64,000 nt of DNA from Chryseobacterium sp. G0186 (GCF_003815675.1 NZ_CP033918.1:186001-250000), one strand, 5' to 3'. Counted from the first letter of the stretch, positions 8,235 to 16,324 are shown. Program-made: numbers and translations. Notes: generated by a model from the letters alone, not told the origin.

Positions 8235-9170
8235 ATGAATAAGAAACATATTGTGGTTGTAGGATTAGGGGGTGTAGGCGGATATTTTGGCTTTAAAATT
8301 AATCAGGTCAACGAAACCTTAGAAAAATATACAGTTTCCTTTGTAGCACGAGGAGAAACTTATGATAAAGTAAAGGAAAACGGACTGATTTTACTTTCCC
8401 CGGAACATCCTAATAACCAAACGCACCCTAATCATATTGAACAGAATATCAGTGATATTAGAAATCCTGATCTGGTACTGATTTGTGTAAAGGAATATGA
8501 TCTTGAAAACGTCTGCAGACAGCTTGCCGAGGTCATTAATGAAAATACAGTTTTGCTTCCTATGATGAACGGAGCAGACATCTATGACAGGATCAAAAAA
8601 GTGATTCCTGATCATACTATTCTGCCAACTTGCCTATATGTAGCTTCCCATATTAAGGAAAGAGGAACGGTGGAGCATAAAGGAAAAGCAGGGAAAATGA
8701 TCGTAGGCAGAGATCCTGAACATTTTTCCAGTGATGTAGAATGGGTAACAGACCTGCTTCAGGAAAGTAACATTGATTTTGATTTTAAAGACAATTCCCT
8801 GTCAGCTATCTGGACCAAATTTTTCTTTATTGCAAGCTTTGGATTGGTAACTGCAAAGCATAACTCATCCATCGGAACTGTATGTACGAATGAAGAGCAA
8901 AAATATGAAGCAACAGAAATAATGAAAGAATTAAAGCTGATTGCAGATAAAAAAGAAATCCACTTACAGGAAGATATTATAGCGAATACCTTTGAAAAAG
9001 CCGCTACATTTCCGTTTGAAACTCCTACGTCACTTCAGCTGGATATTCATTCCGGGAAGAAAGATAATGAACTTGAGCTATTTGCCGGAGCCATTTTGAA
9101 TTATGGTAGAGAACTTCATATAGAAACTCCTTTTACCAGAAAAATATATGATCAGATAAAAGAGAAGTGA
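8235..9170 (+). CDS. 2-dehydropantoate 2-reductase family protein
   Basis: The protein is about 311 residues from the ATG at 8235 and has the ApbA/PanE fold. It has an N-terminal NADP-binding GLGGVGGYFG motif, ARGETYDKVKENGL, and ILLPMMNGADIYDRI in the hinge. The C-terminal helical domain includes the usual KFFFIASFG and FPFETPTSLQLDI regions. PanE reduces ketopantoate to pantoate in coenzyme A synthesis, but many paralogues act on other 2-oxoacids, so no symbol is given. An upstream in-frame codon at 8205 would add ten residues before the Rossmann strand and is less likely. It is followed by a strong palindrome serving as terminator. Confidence 0.82.
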   Translation: MNKKHIVVVGLGGVGGYFGFKINQVNETLEKYTVSFVARGETYDKVKENGLILLSPEHPNNQTHPNHIEQNISDIRNPDLVLICVKEYDLENVCRQLAEVINENTVLLPMMNGADIYDRIKKVIPDHTILPTCLYVASHIKERGTVEHKGKAGKMIVGRDPEHFSSDVEWVTDLLQESNIDFDFKDNSLSAIWTKFFFIASFGLVTAKHNSSIGTVCTNEEQKYEATEIMKELKLIADKKEIHLQEDIIANTFEKAATFPFETPTSLQLDIHSGKKDNELELFAGAILNYGRELHIETPFTRKIYDQIKEK

Positions 9171-9201
9171 GGCTGGGCTAAAACCAGATGAATAATTTTT
9201 A

Positions 9202-9233
9202 TAATCGAGGCGGGCTTTAGCCCGCCTCGATTA
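9202..9233. terminator. Strong bidirectional terminator
   Basis: A perfect GC-rich stem of 15 bp (9202-9216 and 9219-9233) with a 2-nt loop lies between convergent genes, 31 nt after the reductase stop and about 80 nt after the ferredoxin stop on the other strand. T-rich DNA follows on the plus strand. Confidence 0.85.
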
Positions 9234-9314
9234 ATTTTCTTTAAATTCTTTGAAGCGTATAAAGATTTAATTTTTTGAAAAAAATACATCCAACCCAAAG
9301 CTTAAAAAAAAGGA

Positions 9315-9662
9315 TTATGTATGTAAAAAATGTTGTCTGCTCAGAAGAACTTCTTCCGTTTCGCGGTGATCAGGATCGTCAATACAGCAGTCTACCGGGC
9401 ATACGGCCTTACACTGTGGTTCTTCATGAAAACCTTTACACTCCGTACATTTTCCGGATACAATATAGTAAACTTCATCTGAGACTGCCTCATTAAAAGC
9501 ATTGGCATCTACTTCTATACCATCCGGAAAGGTTACATTCCCTGAAAGTTTGGTCTTGTCCTGCCAACGCCAGTCGATGGCACCCTCGTAAATGGCTGAA
9601 TTGGGACATTCAGGTTCGCAGGCACCGCAATTGATACATGCATCTGTTATTTTTATAGCCAT
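9315..9662 (-). CDS. 4Fe-4S dicluster ferredoxin
   Basis: The 115-residue protein carries two 4Fe-4S sites. The N-terminal one is CINCGACEPECP and the C-terminal one is CTECKGFHEEPQCKAVCP, the arrangement of the YfhL/Allochromatium-type 8Fe ferredoxins with an insertion. It is a low-potential electron carrier in the cytoplasm. It lies 136 nt downstream of the 2Fe-2S ferredoxin gene on the same strand. It may be a late member of the redox operon or have its own promoter. The bidirectional palindrome at 9202-9233 would terminate it. Confidence 0.92.
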   Translation of the reverse strand: MAIKITDACINCGACEPECPNSAIYEGAIDWRWQDKTKLSGNVTFPDGIEVDANAFNEAVSDEVYYIVSGKCTECKGFHEEPQCKAVCPVDCCIDDPDHRETEEVLLSRQHFLHT

Positions 9663-9798
9663 ATTATTTGTTTTTAAAGTGTTGTAAAAAGGGACCTCTT
9701 CAACATTGTGCTGTCTTGGAAATCCCTACTAAACTTAATTAAAACAGTTTCAACAATTTATTACATCATAAACTGTGCAAACTTGTATTTTGAAGCTG

Positions 9799-10128
9799 TT
9801 AATCTGCAGCTATTTTTACAGAAAGACCATCCATCTGCGCTGTCAGATAGATTTGGCAGGCTAATCTACTGCTGCTATTGGAGGTGAACAGTTCGGAGAG
9901 AAGGGCTTCTTCAATATCATTTTTTTCAGATAATGAAGTTGCTTCGCTCAGGATATAGCAGTGGCAGGTGGCACACATGGCCATTCCGCCGCACATTGCT
10001 TCCATAGGGAGTTCATAGGCTTTACAGATATCTTTCAGGGTAAGTCCCATTTCCAGTGGACAGATCAAAGTATGTTGAATACCGGTTTGATCTGTTACAG
10101 TTACAGTAATTGTAATTTCATCTTTCAT
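9799..10128 (-). CDS. 2Fe-2S ferredoxin (adrenodoxin-like)
   Basis: The 109-residue protein has the plant/adrenodoxin-type 2Fe-2S binding loop, Cys46-x5-Cys52-x2-Cys55 (CGGMAMCATC), with the fourth Cys in the RLACQI segment near residue 90. It starts 5 nt after the stop of the ferredoxin reductase gene, so it is translated from the same message. It is the likely electron acceptor of that reductase. Partners further downstream are not visible; Fe-S cluster assembly and monooxygenases are general possibilities. Confidence 0.92.
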   Translation of the reverse strand: MKDEITITVTVTDQTGIQHTLICPLEMGLTLKDICKAYELPMEAMCGGMAMCATCHCYILSEATSLSEKNDIEEALLSELFTSNSSSRLACQIYLTAQMDGLSVKIAAD

Positions 10129-10133
10129 GGTGA

Positions 10134-11186
10134 TCAGTCAATCGTTGCTACTACTTGCTTTTCTGCTTGTTTTTTGGTTCCGTCAAAACCTTCAATGCCG
10201 CTTACGGTTGTATATTTCAACACAAACTTTTTATGGGGATTAAGCCGCTGATAAATACTCTGACAGGCAATAGCTGCTTCATGGAATCCACACAGAATCA
10301 GCTTCATTTTATAAGGATAAGTATTGATGTCACCTACGGCATATACTCCGGGAATATTGGTTTGAAAATCAGTACTGTTATCTACTTTGATGGCATTTTT
10401 TTCAAGCTCCAGTCCCCAATCGATCAAAGGCCCCAGTTTAGGAACCAATCCGAATAATGGAATGAAATAATCCGTTTCTATGGTTTGAATGGCTCCCTCT
10501 TTTTCAATAACGATTTCCTGCAGCTTGCCATTTCCATTGAGCCCAATAACTTCTGCCGGAGTGATCAGGTTAATTTTTCCCTCATGTTTTAATTTTTTCA
10601 CTTTTTCCACTGAATCTAGAGCTCCCCTGAACTCATTTCTTCTATGGATCAAGGTAAGGGATGATGCAATTTCCGCCAAATGAATCGTCCAATCCAATGC
10701 AGAATCACCACCACCTGCAATGACTACATGTTTTCCGGAATAATCCTCCGGACGTTTAACGAAATAATTAACACCATGGTCTTCGTATAGGGAAATGTTC
10801 TCAATAGGTGGTTTTTTAGGCTCAAAACTCCCCAGTCCTCCGGCAATAATGACGGCCTTGGCTCTGTGAACCGTGCCTTTATCTGTAATGACTTCGAAGA
10901 GGTTTTCATCCAGTCTTAAAAGATGTTTAGCCGTTTCGTTGAATGTAAAACCGGGTTCAAATTGCTTGACCTGCTCATAAAGATTATCAATCAGTTCTCC
11001 TGCAAGTACACTGGGAAATCCCGGAATATCAAAAATGGGTTTCTTGGGATATAATTCTGATAACTGGCCTCCCATCTGGGGTAATGCATCTATTATATGG
11101 CAGCGCATCTTGAGAAGACCGGCTTCAAAAACTGTAAATAACCCTGCAGGGCCGGCGCCAATGATCAGTATATCTGTTTCTATCAT
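10134..11186 (-). CDS. Ferredoxin-NADP+ reductase, thioredoxin-reductase-like type
   Basis: The 350-residue protein matches the YumC-type ferredoxin/flavodoxin-NADP+ reductase in length and motifs. These are the FAD motif IIGAGPAGLFTVFEAG (about 7-22), the MGGQLSELYPKKPIFDIPGFP segment diagnostic of this family, the NADPH motif VVIAGGGDSALDW (about 155-167), and the late FAD motif GVYAVGDI. There is no CxxC thioredoxin-reductase redox pair. It passes electrons from NADPH to ferredoxin, and the 2Fe-2S ferredoxin is encoded 5 nt downstream. The FMN-reductase gene ends 1 nt upstream. The genes form a tight operon. Confidence 0.92.
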   Translation of the reverse strand: MIETDILIIGAGPAGLFTVFEAGLLKMRCHIIDALPQMGGQLSELYPKKPIFDIPGFPSVLAGELIDNLYEQVKQFEPGFTFNETAKHLLRLDENLFEVITDKGTVHRAKAVIIAGGLGSFEPKKPPIENISLYEDHGVNYFVKRPEDYSGKHVVIAGGGDSALDWTIHLAEIASSLTLIHRRNEFRGALDSVEKVKKLKHEGKINLITPAEVIGLNGNGKLQEIVIEKEGAIQTIETDYFIPLFGLVPKLGPLIDWGLELEKNAIKVDNSTDFQTNIPGVYAVGDINTYPYKMKLILCGFHEAAIACQSIYQRLNPHKKFVLKYTTVSGIEGFDGTKKQAEKQVVATID

Positions 11187-11187
11187 G

Positions 11188-11757
11188 TTATGATTGCTTT
11201 ATTGTGGTTTTTTCTATTTTTTTAGTCGTGGCAATGCTGATAAGCTTATCAAACTTACCGGAATAAAGAGGTGAAATCTGTGTAGGAGAGCTTTCGTCAA
11301 ATAAGGAAGACCTTACAATCGGTACACTGAAAGGAAGTGGCCATGCCCGCAGTGATTTAGCAATGACATCCATTGCATTGATTCCCTGCATGGCCTGTAG
11401 ACCATCTGCCCAGCATACCAATCCTACGGTTTTGTCTGTAAGATAAGGTTCATAGGTATTGGCGGTCACCTCCAGCCAGTCGAGACAGTTTTTCATAACT
11501 CCGGGAATGCTTCCGTGGTAAAGCGGGGCCAGCCAGAAGTGCAGATCGGCATCCAAAAATAGCTGAGTCATCCGTTCTACAGCCAGTGGTGTTTTGGTAA
11601 GTGTAACATCAAATAAGGGAATTCCGGAATCAGCGAGTGTAAAAATATCAGTTTGGATTCCCAATTGTTCCAAATGTTCTGCAAAGTATCTGGAAATAAG
11701 TCCCGAAGTAGATTCTGTTCTTCTTTCCAGGGATCCGTTGAATATGATTGCTTTCAT
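11188..11757 (-). CDS. NAD(P)H-dependent FMN reductase family protein
   Basis: The 189-residue flavodoxin-like protein has the FMN-phosphate loop NGSLERRTES near the start and the PLYHGSIPGVMKNCLDWL segment typical of NADPH-dependent FMN reductases (about 78-95). These reduce FMN, quinones or metals and are often part of oxidative stress responses. It lies in the middle of the redox operon, 1 nt before the ferredoxin reductase gene and 4 nt after the DUF2480 gene. The ATG at 11757 starts directly before the first beta strand. Confidence 0.87.
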   Translation of the reverse strand: MKAIIFNGSLERRTESTSGLISRYFAEHLEQLGIQTDIFTLADSGIPLFDVTLTKTPLAVERMTQLFLDADLHFWLAPLYHGSIPGVMKNCLDWLEVTANTYEPYLTDKTVGLVCWADGLQAMQGINAMDVIAKSLRAWPLPFSVPIVRSSLFDESSPTQISPLYSGKFDKLISIATTKKIEKTTIKQS

Positions 11758-11761
11758 TTTT

Positions 11762-12262
11762 TTATTTTTTGAAAATTACTTTTGGTAAACCAATCTCTCC
11801 ATACATGAGGCTTTTAACCAATGGTTTCAATAGAGTTGTTGCCAGAAGATAAAGGGCCGGATTATGATCTGCTCTTGCTCTGACGACAACCTTCTGATCT
11901 TTATAATGTTTCAGATCTGCATAAATGAGTCTGCGTTTCCAAAGGTCAAGCAAAATGGTTTCAGCATTGTTTAAATCTACATAAACTGCATAAGGAGAGA
12001 GTTTTTCCATAAGCAGCATATAAGCCCACGGCGGGATGATAGCCTCTGTAGAACAAATGATCCCTACTGCTTTCTCATTATACACAGAAAAGTCTACTGC
12101 AGCAATTGATGCCTTAAATTCTTTCTCCTTGACTATCATTCCCATAAACAGATGATCTTTGATATCCAGTTCTATAATCTCAGTCATAGGCTTATAGTCA
12201 AGAAAATCAAAAGCAATAATGCCTGAGGTTTCTACTTTATTAATGAAGGTTTGAGTATCCAT
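11762..12262 (-). CDS. DUF2480 family protein
   Basis: The protein has about 166 residues from the ATG at 12262; a GTG at 12271 would add three residues. It matches the Bacteroidota-specific DUF2480 family, whose function is unknown. The sequence shows an alternating alpha/beta pattern, no signal peptide, no membrane helix and no cysteine cluster. It is sandwiched between superoxide dismutase and a flavin reductase within an operon that appears to be under an Fe-S sensing regulator. A role in redox or Fe-S homeostasis is therefore suggested, but only from context. Confidence 0.8.
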   Translation of the reverse strand: MDTQTFINKVETSGIIAFDFLDYKPMTEIIELDIKDHLFMGMIVKEKEFKASIAAVDFSVYNEKAVGIICSTEAIIPPWAYMLLMEKLSPYAVYVDLNNAETILLDLWKRRLIYADLKHYKDQKVVVRARADHNPALYLLATTLLKPLVKSLMYGEIGLPKVIFKK

Positions 12263-12280
12263 TGTTTGCACTATTTTCCT

Positions 12281-12910
12281 TTATGGTCTTATTTTTAAAA
12301 GAGTCTCATCATATTTCTTCTCTACTGAAGACCAGTCTAAAACAGACCAGAAAGAATCCAGATAATCAGCTCTTTTGTTCTGGTAAGCTAAGTAGTAAGC
12401 ATGCTCCCAAACATCTATTCCAAGGATTGGAAAACCTCTGTTCATCGAAAGAACATCCATCATGGGATTATCCTGATTAGGAGTAGAACTTATCGCAAGA
12501 GAACCATTGAACTTCACAAAAAGCCAAACCCATCCGGATCCAAATTGTCCAAGTCCTGCTTTTTTCATTTCTGCCTTAAGGTTTTCCAGACTTCCAAAGG
12601 TGGAAATGATGACATCATGGAGTTTTCCCTCAGGATTTAATTTAGGCTGGGGAGAAAGGATTTCCCAGAATAAAGAATGGTTGTAGTGTCCGCCACCGTT
12701 ATTTCTCACTGCCGGGCTGTATTCGCTTATTCTTTGCAATAAAGAGTCAAGATCAGGATTGATTTCATTCGTTTGTTCCAGTGCTGCATTTAAATTATCT
12801 ACATAAGCCTGATGATGGCGTTGGTGGTGAATGGTCATTGTATTTTTATCTATGAAAGGTTCCAAAGCATCATAAGCATAAGGTAATTGGGGTAGTGTAA
12901 ATGGTTTCAT
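12281..12910 (-). CDS. sodA: Superoxide dismutase (Mn/Fe type)
   Basis: The 209-residue cytoplasmic enzyme converts superoxide to peroxide and oxygen. Metal ligands are visible: His in IHHQRHHQAY (about residue 28), His in GGGHYNHSLFW, and the Asp and His of GIDVWEHAYYL. The NNGGGHYNHS segment together with Gln in PNQDNP is the manganese-type signature, so a Mn or cambialistic enzyme is likely. It is the first gene of the redox operon, and its promoter overlaps the SufR-like operator. A Mn-type dismutase fits induction when iron-sulphur clusters are damaged. Confidence 0.93.
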   Translation of the reverse strand: MKPFTLPQLPYAYDALEPFIDKNTMTIHHQRHHQAYVDNLNAALEQTNEINPDLDSLLQRISEYSPAVRNNGGGHYNHSLFWEILSPQPKLNPEGKLHDVIISTFGSLENLKAEMKKAGLGQFGSGWVWLFVKFNGSLAISSTPNQDNPMMDVLSMNRGFPILGIDVWEHAYYLAYQNKRADYLDSFWSVLDWSSVEKKYDETLLKIRP

Positions 12911-12938
12911 TGTATTTATTTTTTTGATTATTGTGTGA

Positions 12939-12968
12939 CAAAGGTAATAATATATTTAAATAAAACAA
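12939..12968 (-). promoter_or_regulatory. Promoter of the superoxide dismutase operon
   Basis: On the minus strand TTG (12968-12966) is followed by exactly 19 nt and TACCTTTG (12946-12939). This fits the flavobacterial TTG-N19-TANNTTTG consensus. Transcription would begin near 12935, 25 nt before the ATG of the dismutase gene. The TTG lies inside the CAAC-N6-GTTG operator. Confidence 0.75.
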
Positions 12969-12986
12969 CTTTTTGGTTGTTTTATT
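12959..12986. promoter_or_regulatory. SufR-type operator, perfect CAAC-N6-GTTG inverted repeat
   Basis: AATAAAACAAC (12959-12969), a 6-nt spacer and GTTGTTTTATT (12976-12986) form a perfect 11-bp inverted repeat. Its core CAAC-N6-GTTG is the site reported for the cyanobacterial Fe-S regulator SufR (recalled). It covers the -33 element of the divergent superoxide dismutase operon, so binding should repress that operon. Confidence 0.75.
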
Positions 12987-13062
12987 AATTGTAATGCGTT
13001 TCTATGTAACTTATTGTAAATGTTTTATTTAATATTAAAAACTAAAGGTTATAGAAAATGAC

Positions 13063-13100
13063 TATATTTGTTGTTGGAAAATAAAACAACCTAAATATTG
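13063..13100 (+). promoter_or_regulatory. Regulator gene promoter element and second, imperfect SufR-type operator
   Basis: TATATTTG at 13063-13070 fits the -7 consensus, though no TTG is seen at the right distance. Downstream, AATAAAACAAC (13080-13090) repeats the left arm of the perfect operator exactly. It is followed after 6 nt by ATTG (13097-13100), giving CAAC-N6-ATTG with one mismatch, 5 nt before the ATG. This suggests autorepression of the regulator gene. Confidence 0.55.
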
Positions 13101-13104
13101 TCAA

Positions 13105-13725
13105 ATGAAAAAGCCGGCAGCGGACAGCATTCTAATGTTTTTAAAGATGAGAGGAGAAGTTACATCACTTCTGATCTCTGAGGAACTATCCATCACAAAG
13201 GAGGGTGCGAGAAAACATTTACTGAACCTTGCAGAAGACGGGCTGATTCAACCTGTTATAAAAAGTGAGGGGGTTGGTCGCCCATCTACCTATTATACTT
13301 TGACGGAAAAAGGGTTGGCTCAATTTCCGGACACCCATGCGGAAGTAACGGTACAGCTCCTGCAATCTGTAAAAAATCTCTTAGGAGAAAATGCTCTGGA
13401 CCTATTAATCAGTGATAGAGAAAAAAATACCCACGACCGGTATGAAAAAGCTCTTTCTAAAACAAAATCCCTGGAACAACGTCTGGAAGCTCTAGCTGAG
13501 GTTCGCAGCAAGGAAGGCTATATGGCAGAATGGAAAAAAGAAGGGAAAGAATATTTTCTGATCGAAAACCATTGCCCAATATGTGCTGCTGCTACTGAAT
13601 GTCAGGGATTTTGCCGTGCCGAACTCTCCAACTTTCAGTCTCTGATCGGAAAAGACTATACAGTTGAAAGGGTAGACCACATTATTTCAGGAGGACAGCG
13701 ATGTGTCTATAAAATCAGTCAATAG
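13105..13725 (+). CDS. SufR-like Fe-S cluster-sensing transcriptional regulator
   Basis: The 206-residue protein has an N-terminal winged HTH (about 8-70; LLISEELSITKEGARKHLLNL then GRPSTYYTLTEKG). A C-terminal cysteine-rich domain has Cys157, 160, 166, 170 and 200 in the pattern HCPIC, EC, FC and RC. This matches the SufR family, in which a cluster bound by C-terminal cysteines enables DNA binding and repression, and loss of the cluster relieves it. It is divergent from the superoxide dismutase/ferredoxin operon, and the intergenic region contains a perfect and an imperfect CAAC-N6-GTTG site. No suf genes lie in this window, so here it appears to control a redox operon instead. Confidence 0.85.
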   Translation: MKKPAADSILMFLKMRGEVTSLLISEELSITKEGARKHLLNLAEDGLIQPVIKSEGVGRPSTYYTLTEKGLAQFPDTHAEVTVQLLQSVKNLLGENALDLLISDREKNTHDRYEKALSKTKSLEQRLEALAEVRSKEGYMAEWKKEGKEYFLIENHCPICAAATECQGFCRAELSNFQSLIGKDYTVERVDHIISGGQRCVYKISQ

Positions 13726-13759
13726 GTAATTTTCATTATTTAATTCATCATTAAGAAAC

Positions 13760-14404
13760 ATGGTTGTAAAAGCAGTAATATTTGATATGGATGGAGTTCT
13801 TGTGGACTCGGAGGGATTTTGGGCTAAGGCAGAACTGGACGTTTTTTCTTCCTATGGAGTTCAGATCACGGATGATCTGGCGATACAAACCAAATATATG
13901 ACGACCAGGGAGGTTACAGAATTCTGGTATGGAAGGTTCCCATGGGAAAATCTGGATGTACCCGCTGTAGAACAGCAAGTTGTATCTAAGGTGATAGAAT
14001 TTATACAATCCGAGGACTGCACCATGTCTGGTATCCAACAGTTTATTACGGATCTTAAAAATAAGAACTATAAGATAGGTTTGGCTACCAATGCCCCTTT
14101 ACGGGTAGCAGATGCTGTTCTTGAAAAGCTTCAGGTAAGGGATTTATTTGACAGTATTCATTCATCCGAACTGGAAGAGCAGGGAAAACCCCATCCTGCT
14201 GTATATCTTACCTCTGCAAAGAAATTAGGCATATCTCCGGAGCATTGTATTGCTATTGAAGACAGCCATTCAGGGCTTCGGGCTGCAAAAGGAGCAGGGA
14301 TGAGAACCATCGTCTTTACCAATGATGATGAAAGCATAGATTTTGACCTTGCAGATTTTAAAATACTGAATTTTAATGCAGAGCTACTGCCTGTATTTCA
14401 ATAA
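13760..14404 (+). CDS. HAD family hydrolase (HxpB/beta-phosphoglucomutase-like)
   Basis: The 214-residue protein is a subfamily I HAD phosphatase with a helical cap. Motif I is DMDGVLVDS (Asp nucleophile near residue 9), motif II is ATNAP, motif III contains the Lys of GKPHPAVY, and motif IV is IEDSHSG. It is most like hexitol/2-deoxyglucose-6-phosphate phosphatases, which hydrolyse sugar phosphates, or beta-phosphoglucomutase. The exact substrate cannot be told. It begins 34 nt after the SufR-like gene on the same strand and may be cotranscribed with it. Confidence 0.87.
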   Translation: MVVKAVIFDMDGVLVDSEGFWAKAELDVFSSYGVQITDDLAIQTKYMTTREVTEFWYGRFPWENLDVPAVEQQVVSKVIEFIQSEDCTMSGIQQFITDLKNKNYKIGLATNAPLRVADAVLEKLQVRDLFDSIHSSELEEQGKPHPAVYLTSAKKLGISPEHCIAIEDSHSGLRAAKGAGMRTIVFTNDDESIDFDLADFKILNFNAELLPVFQ

Positions 14405-14447
14405 TTAAAATTTGGGTATAGAACCTGTTTTCTTTACTGCATAATGT

Positions 14448-15074
14448 CTAATACCTCGTTAATATCTCCATCAACATAAGAATAGAGACCAGTTTCTTGG
14501 AGGATTTATATTCCGGGCTTAGCTGTTCTCTGATTTCACCCAATGCTTTACTCAGCTTATTACTTACTGTTTTATTGCTTATTCCCAATGCTTCTGCCGT
14601 TTCATGTACAGACCTATTCTGCCGGATTCTCATATCATAAACCTGTTGTTCTGTAGTAGGAAGTTGCGATACTACTTCATCAATCATAGATAATAAAGCG
14701 GAAATTTCATTTTCTTCAAGAATCTCATAATAATCGGTGTCAGAAATATCCAGTTCTTCCGGAGTTTCAAACTCGTCAATGCTTAGCGTTGGAGGTGCCT
14801 TTTTGTAACTGTTGTAATAATCCAGAATCCGGTAATGAAGATGACGTAGCAGATAGCCTTTGGCGCTTTCAGAGTCATCTGTTTGTATGGCGTCTGTATT
14901 TTCCAGGATCTTCATCCAGAGATTCTGTAGGAGTTCCTCAGAAACTTCCTTGTCCTTGGTTCGTACAAAGACAAAGCGGTATAGACTATTCCAGTATCGG
15001 TCATACAGCAGCATAAATGCAGGACGGTCGCCTGATTTTATTTTATTTAGTAAAGTAGAGTCTGTTAGATTCAT
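14448..15074 (-). CDS. RNA polymerase ECF sigma factor (FecI-like)
   Basis: The 208-residue protein has sigma region 2 (SGDRPAFMLLYDRYWNSLYRFV, then EELLQNLWMKILEN, about 15-75) and region 4 (QLPTTEQQVYDMRI, then SVHETAEALGISNKTVSNKLSKALGEI, about 135-185). It lacks regions 1 and 3, as ECF factors do. It is divergent from a FecR-type anti-sigma gene that precedes a TonB receptor, so it probably directs transcription of that cluster. The usual Bacteroidota order is sigma then FecR on one strand, so the divergent arrangement is slightly unusual. A -7-like TAATTTTG lies at 15092-15085 on its strand. Confidence 0.88.
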   Translation of the reverse strand: MNLTDSTLLNKIKSGDRPAFMLLYDRYWNSLYRFVFVRTKDKEVSEELLQNLWMKILENTDAIQTDDSESAKGYLLRHLHYRILDYYNSYKKAPPTLSIDEFETPEELDISDTDYYEILEENEISALLSMIDEVVSQLPTTEQQVYDMRIRQNRSVHETAEALGISNKTVSNKLSKALGEIREQLSPEYKSSKKLVSILMLMEILTRY

Positions 15075-15104
15075 ATTGGTGCTTCAAAATTACCTAAAGG
15101 AAAA

Positions 15105-15190
15105 TTAACTTTTTGTGAACTTTAATTATGGTAAGGTTAAATATTTCTGGAAAACAGGGCTTAAATATGAAGTTAATGTTGAGTTAGTGT
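15105..15190. promoter_or_regulatory. Two pairs of 11-bp-spaced direct repeats between sigma and anti-sigma genes
   Basis: TTAACTTT (15105-15112) and TGAACTTT (15116-15123) are spaced by 11 bp. Further on, GTTAATGT (15172-15179) and GTTAGTGT (15183-15190) are also spaced by 11 bp. Direct repeats with an 11-bp step are typical of OmpR/PhoB-type winged-helix regulators. The assignment is an inference from spacing only. Confidence 0.35.
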
Positions 15191-15295
15191 AAATAAAGTT
15201 AAAAATAATCCTAAATCAGGCTTTAATATGAATAAAATATTAAGAACTGCCTGGGGAAGTTTTTCATTTTCATAGTCTTATAGATAGAAGTATCT

Positions 15296-16264
15296 GTGAA
15301 TACGATGAACTATTTTATGAAACACTTTAACTATAAAAATATTGAGGCCTTTGTTTTCAGACTTTGGACACGTGAAGTTTCAAGGGAGAAGATCTCTGAG
15401 AAAGAGGATGAACTTTTAAGACAATGGAAGATCAGTGCCGAAGAAAGCCTGGATGCTGTTCATATGAAAGAATCCAGGGAAAGAGTATTATCCGGATTGG
15501 AGCCTTATTTTACGTCATCCGAAAAAACTATTTCCAGAAGAAGTTTAAAAAGGTATTCTTATCAGGTAGCAGCGGCCATCATTCTGCTTTTATCTTTGGG
15601 AGGACTATTTACTTATCATACATTCATTAAACCGGATATTTATCTTGCTGAGTCAGGGAATCGTATTGTTCACCTGGAAGACGGATCTGTCGTCACCTTA
15701 TTACCGGGTGCAGAACTTACCGTTTCAAAATCATTTCCGGCCTCTACCAGAATGGTTAATTTAAAAGGAGACGCTATTTTTTCTGTAGCAAAATCAAAAA
15801 CGCATCCTTTTATTGTATATGCAGACGGCTTCAGCACCAAAGTGTTGGGAACGGTATTTAAAATCTCTCAATCCGGGAAGAGAAAAGCAGTAGACCTTTA
15901 TGAAGGTAAGGTAGCTGTATCTTCTACCGGAGGACCCGTTTCATTCCTTAAGCCCAATCAGAAATGGACCAACTTTGGAGTGGCTCATACCACAGCTGTT
16001 ATTTCATTTGCTCCGGACAAAGCTTCCGGAAAGCAGACTTCTGAATTATTGTCTTTAAGTTTTAATGATGTCCCTTTAAAAGAAGTGATCTCTGTTTTGG
16101 AGAGCAATTACAGTACAAAAATCCATTATCCTAAAGAAATTGAAAATAAAAAGATCACTGCCGATTTTACAGGAGGTACAGTCGGGGAGAATATTGAATC
16201 ACTGGCTTTTGTACTGGGTTTTGAGGCTCAGAAAAAAGAGAATACATACATCCTGAAAAAGTAA
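15296..16264 (+). CDS. FecR family anti-sigma factor
   Basis: The protein has up to 322 residues. The listed start at 15296 is GTG; an ATG at 15305 or 15317 is equally possible. A cytoplasmic N-terminal sigma-binding region (about 1-80) is followed by one transmembrane helix (about 88-105), a periplasmic FecR domain (HLEDGSVVTLLPGAELTV, then FIVYADGFSTKVLGTVFKI), and a C-terminal DUF4974 domain (LSLSFNDVPLKEVISVLESNY). It would hold the divergently encoded ECF sigma factor and respond to the STN domain of the TonB receptor encoded 60 nt downstream. The ligand is unknown. Confidence 0.9.
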   Translation: MNTMNYFMKHFNYKNIEAFVFRLWTREVSREKISEKEDELLRQWKISAEESLDAVHMKESRERVLSGLEPYFTSSEKTISRRSLKRYSYQVAAAIILLLSLGGLFTYHTFIKPDIYLAESGNRIVHLEDGSVVTLLPGAELTVSKSFPASTRMVNLKGDAIFSVAKSKTHPFIVYADGFSTKVLGTVFKISQSGKRKAVDLYEGKVAVSSTGGPVSFLKPNQKWTNFGVAHTTAVISFAPDKASGKQTSELLSLSFNDVPLKEVISVLESNYSTKIHYPKEIENKKITADFTGGTVGENIESLAFVLGFEAQKKENTYILKK

Positions 16265-16324
16265 AATCATCAAAAAAAAATTAAATAATCAGATAACCTT
16301 TAATTAAAAAGAGAACACTAACGT

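Noticed and set aside
9275..9496. Plus-strand ORF opposite the 4Fe-4S ferredoxin
   Set aside because: The minus-strand frame encodes two complete Fe-S motifs, so the plus-strand frame is a shadow.
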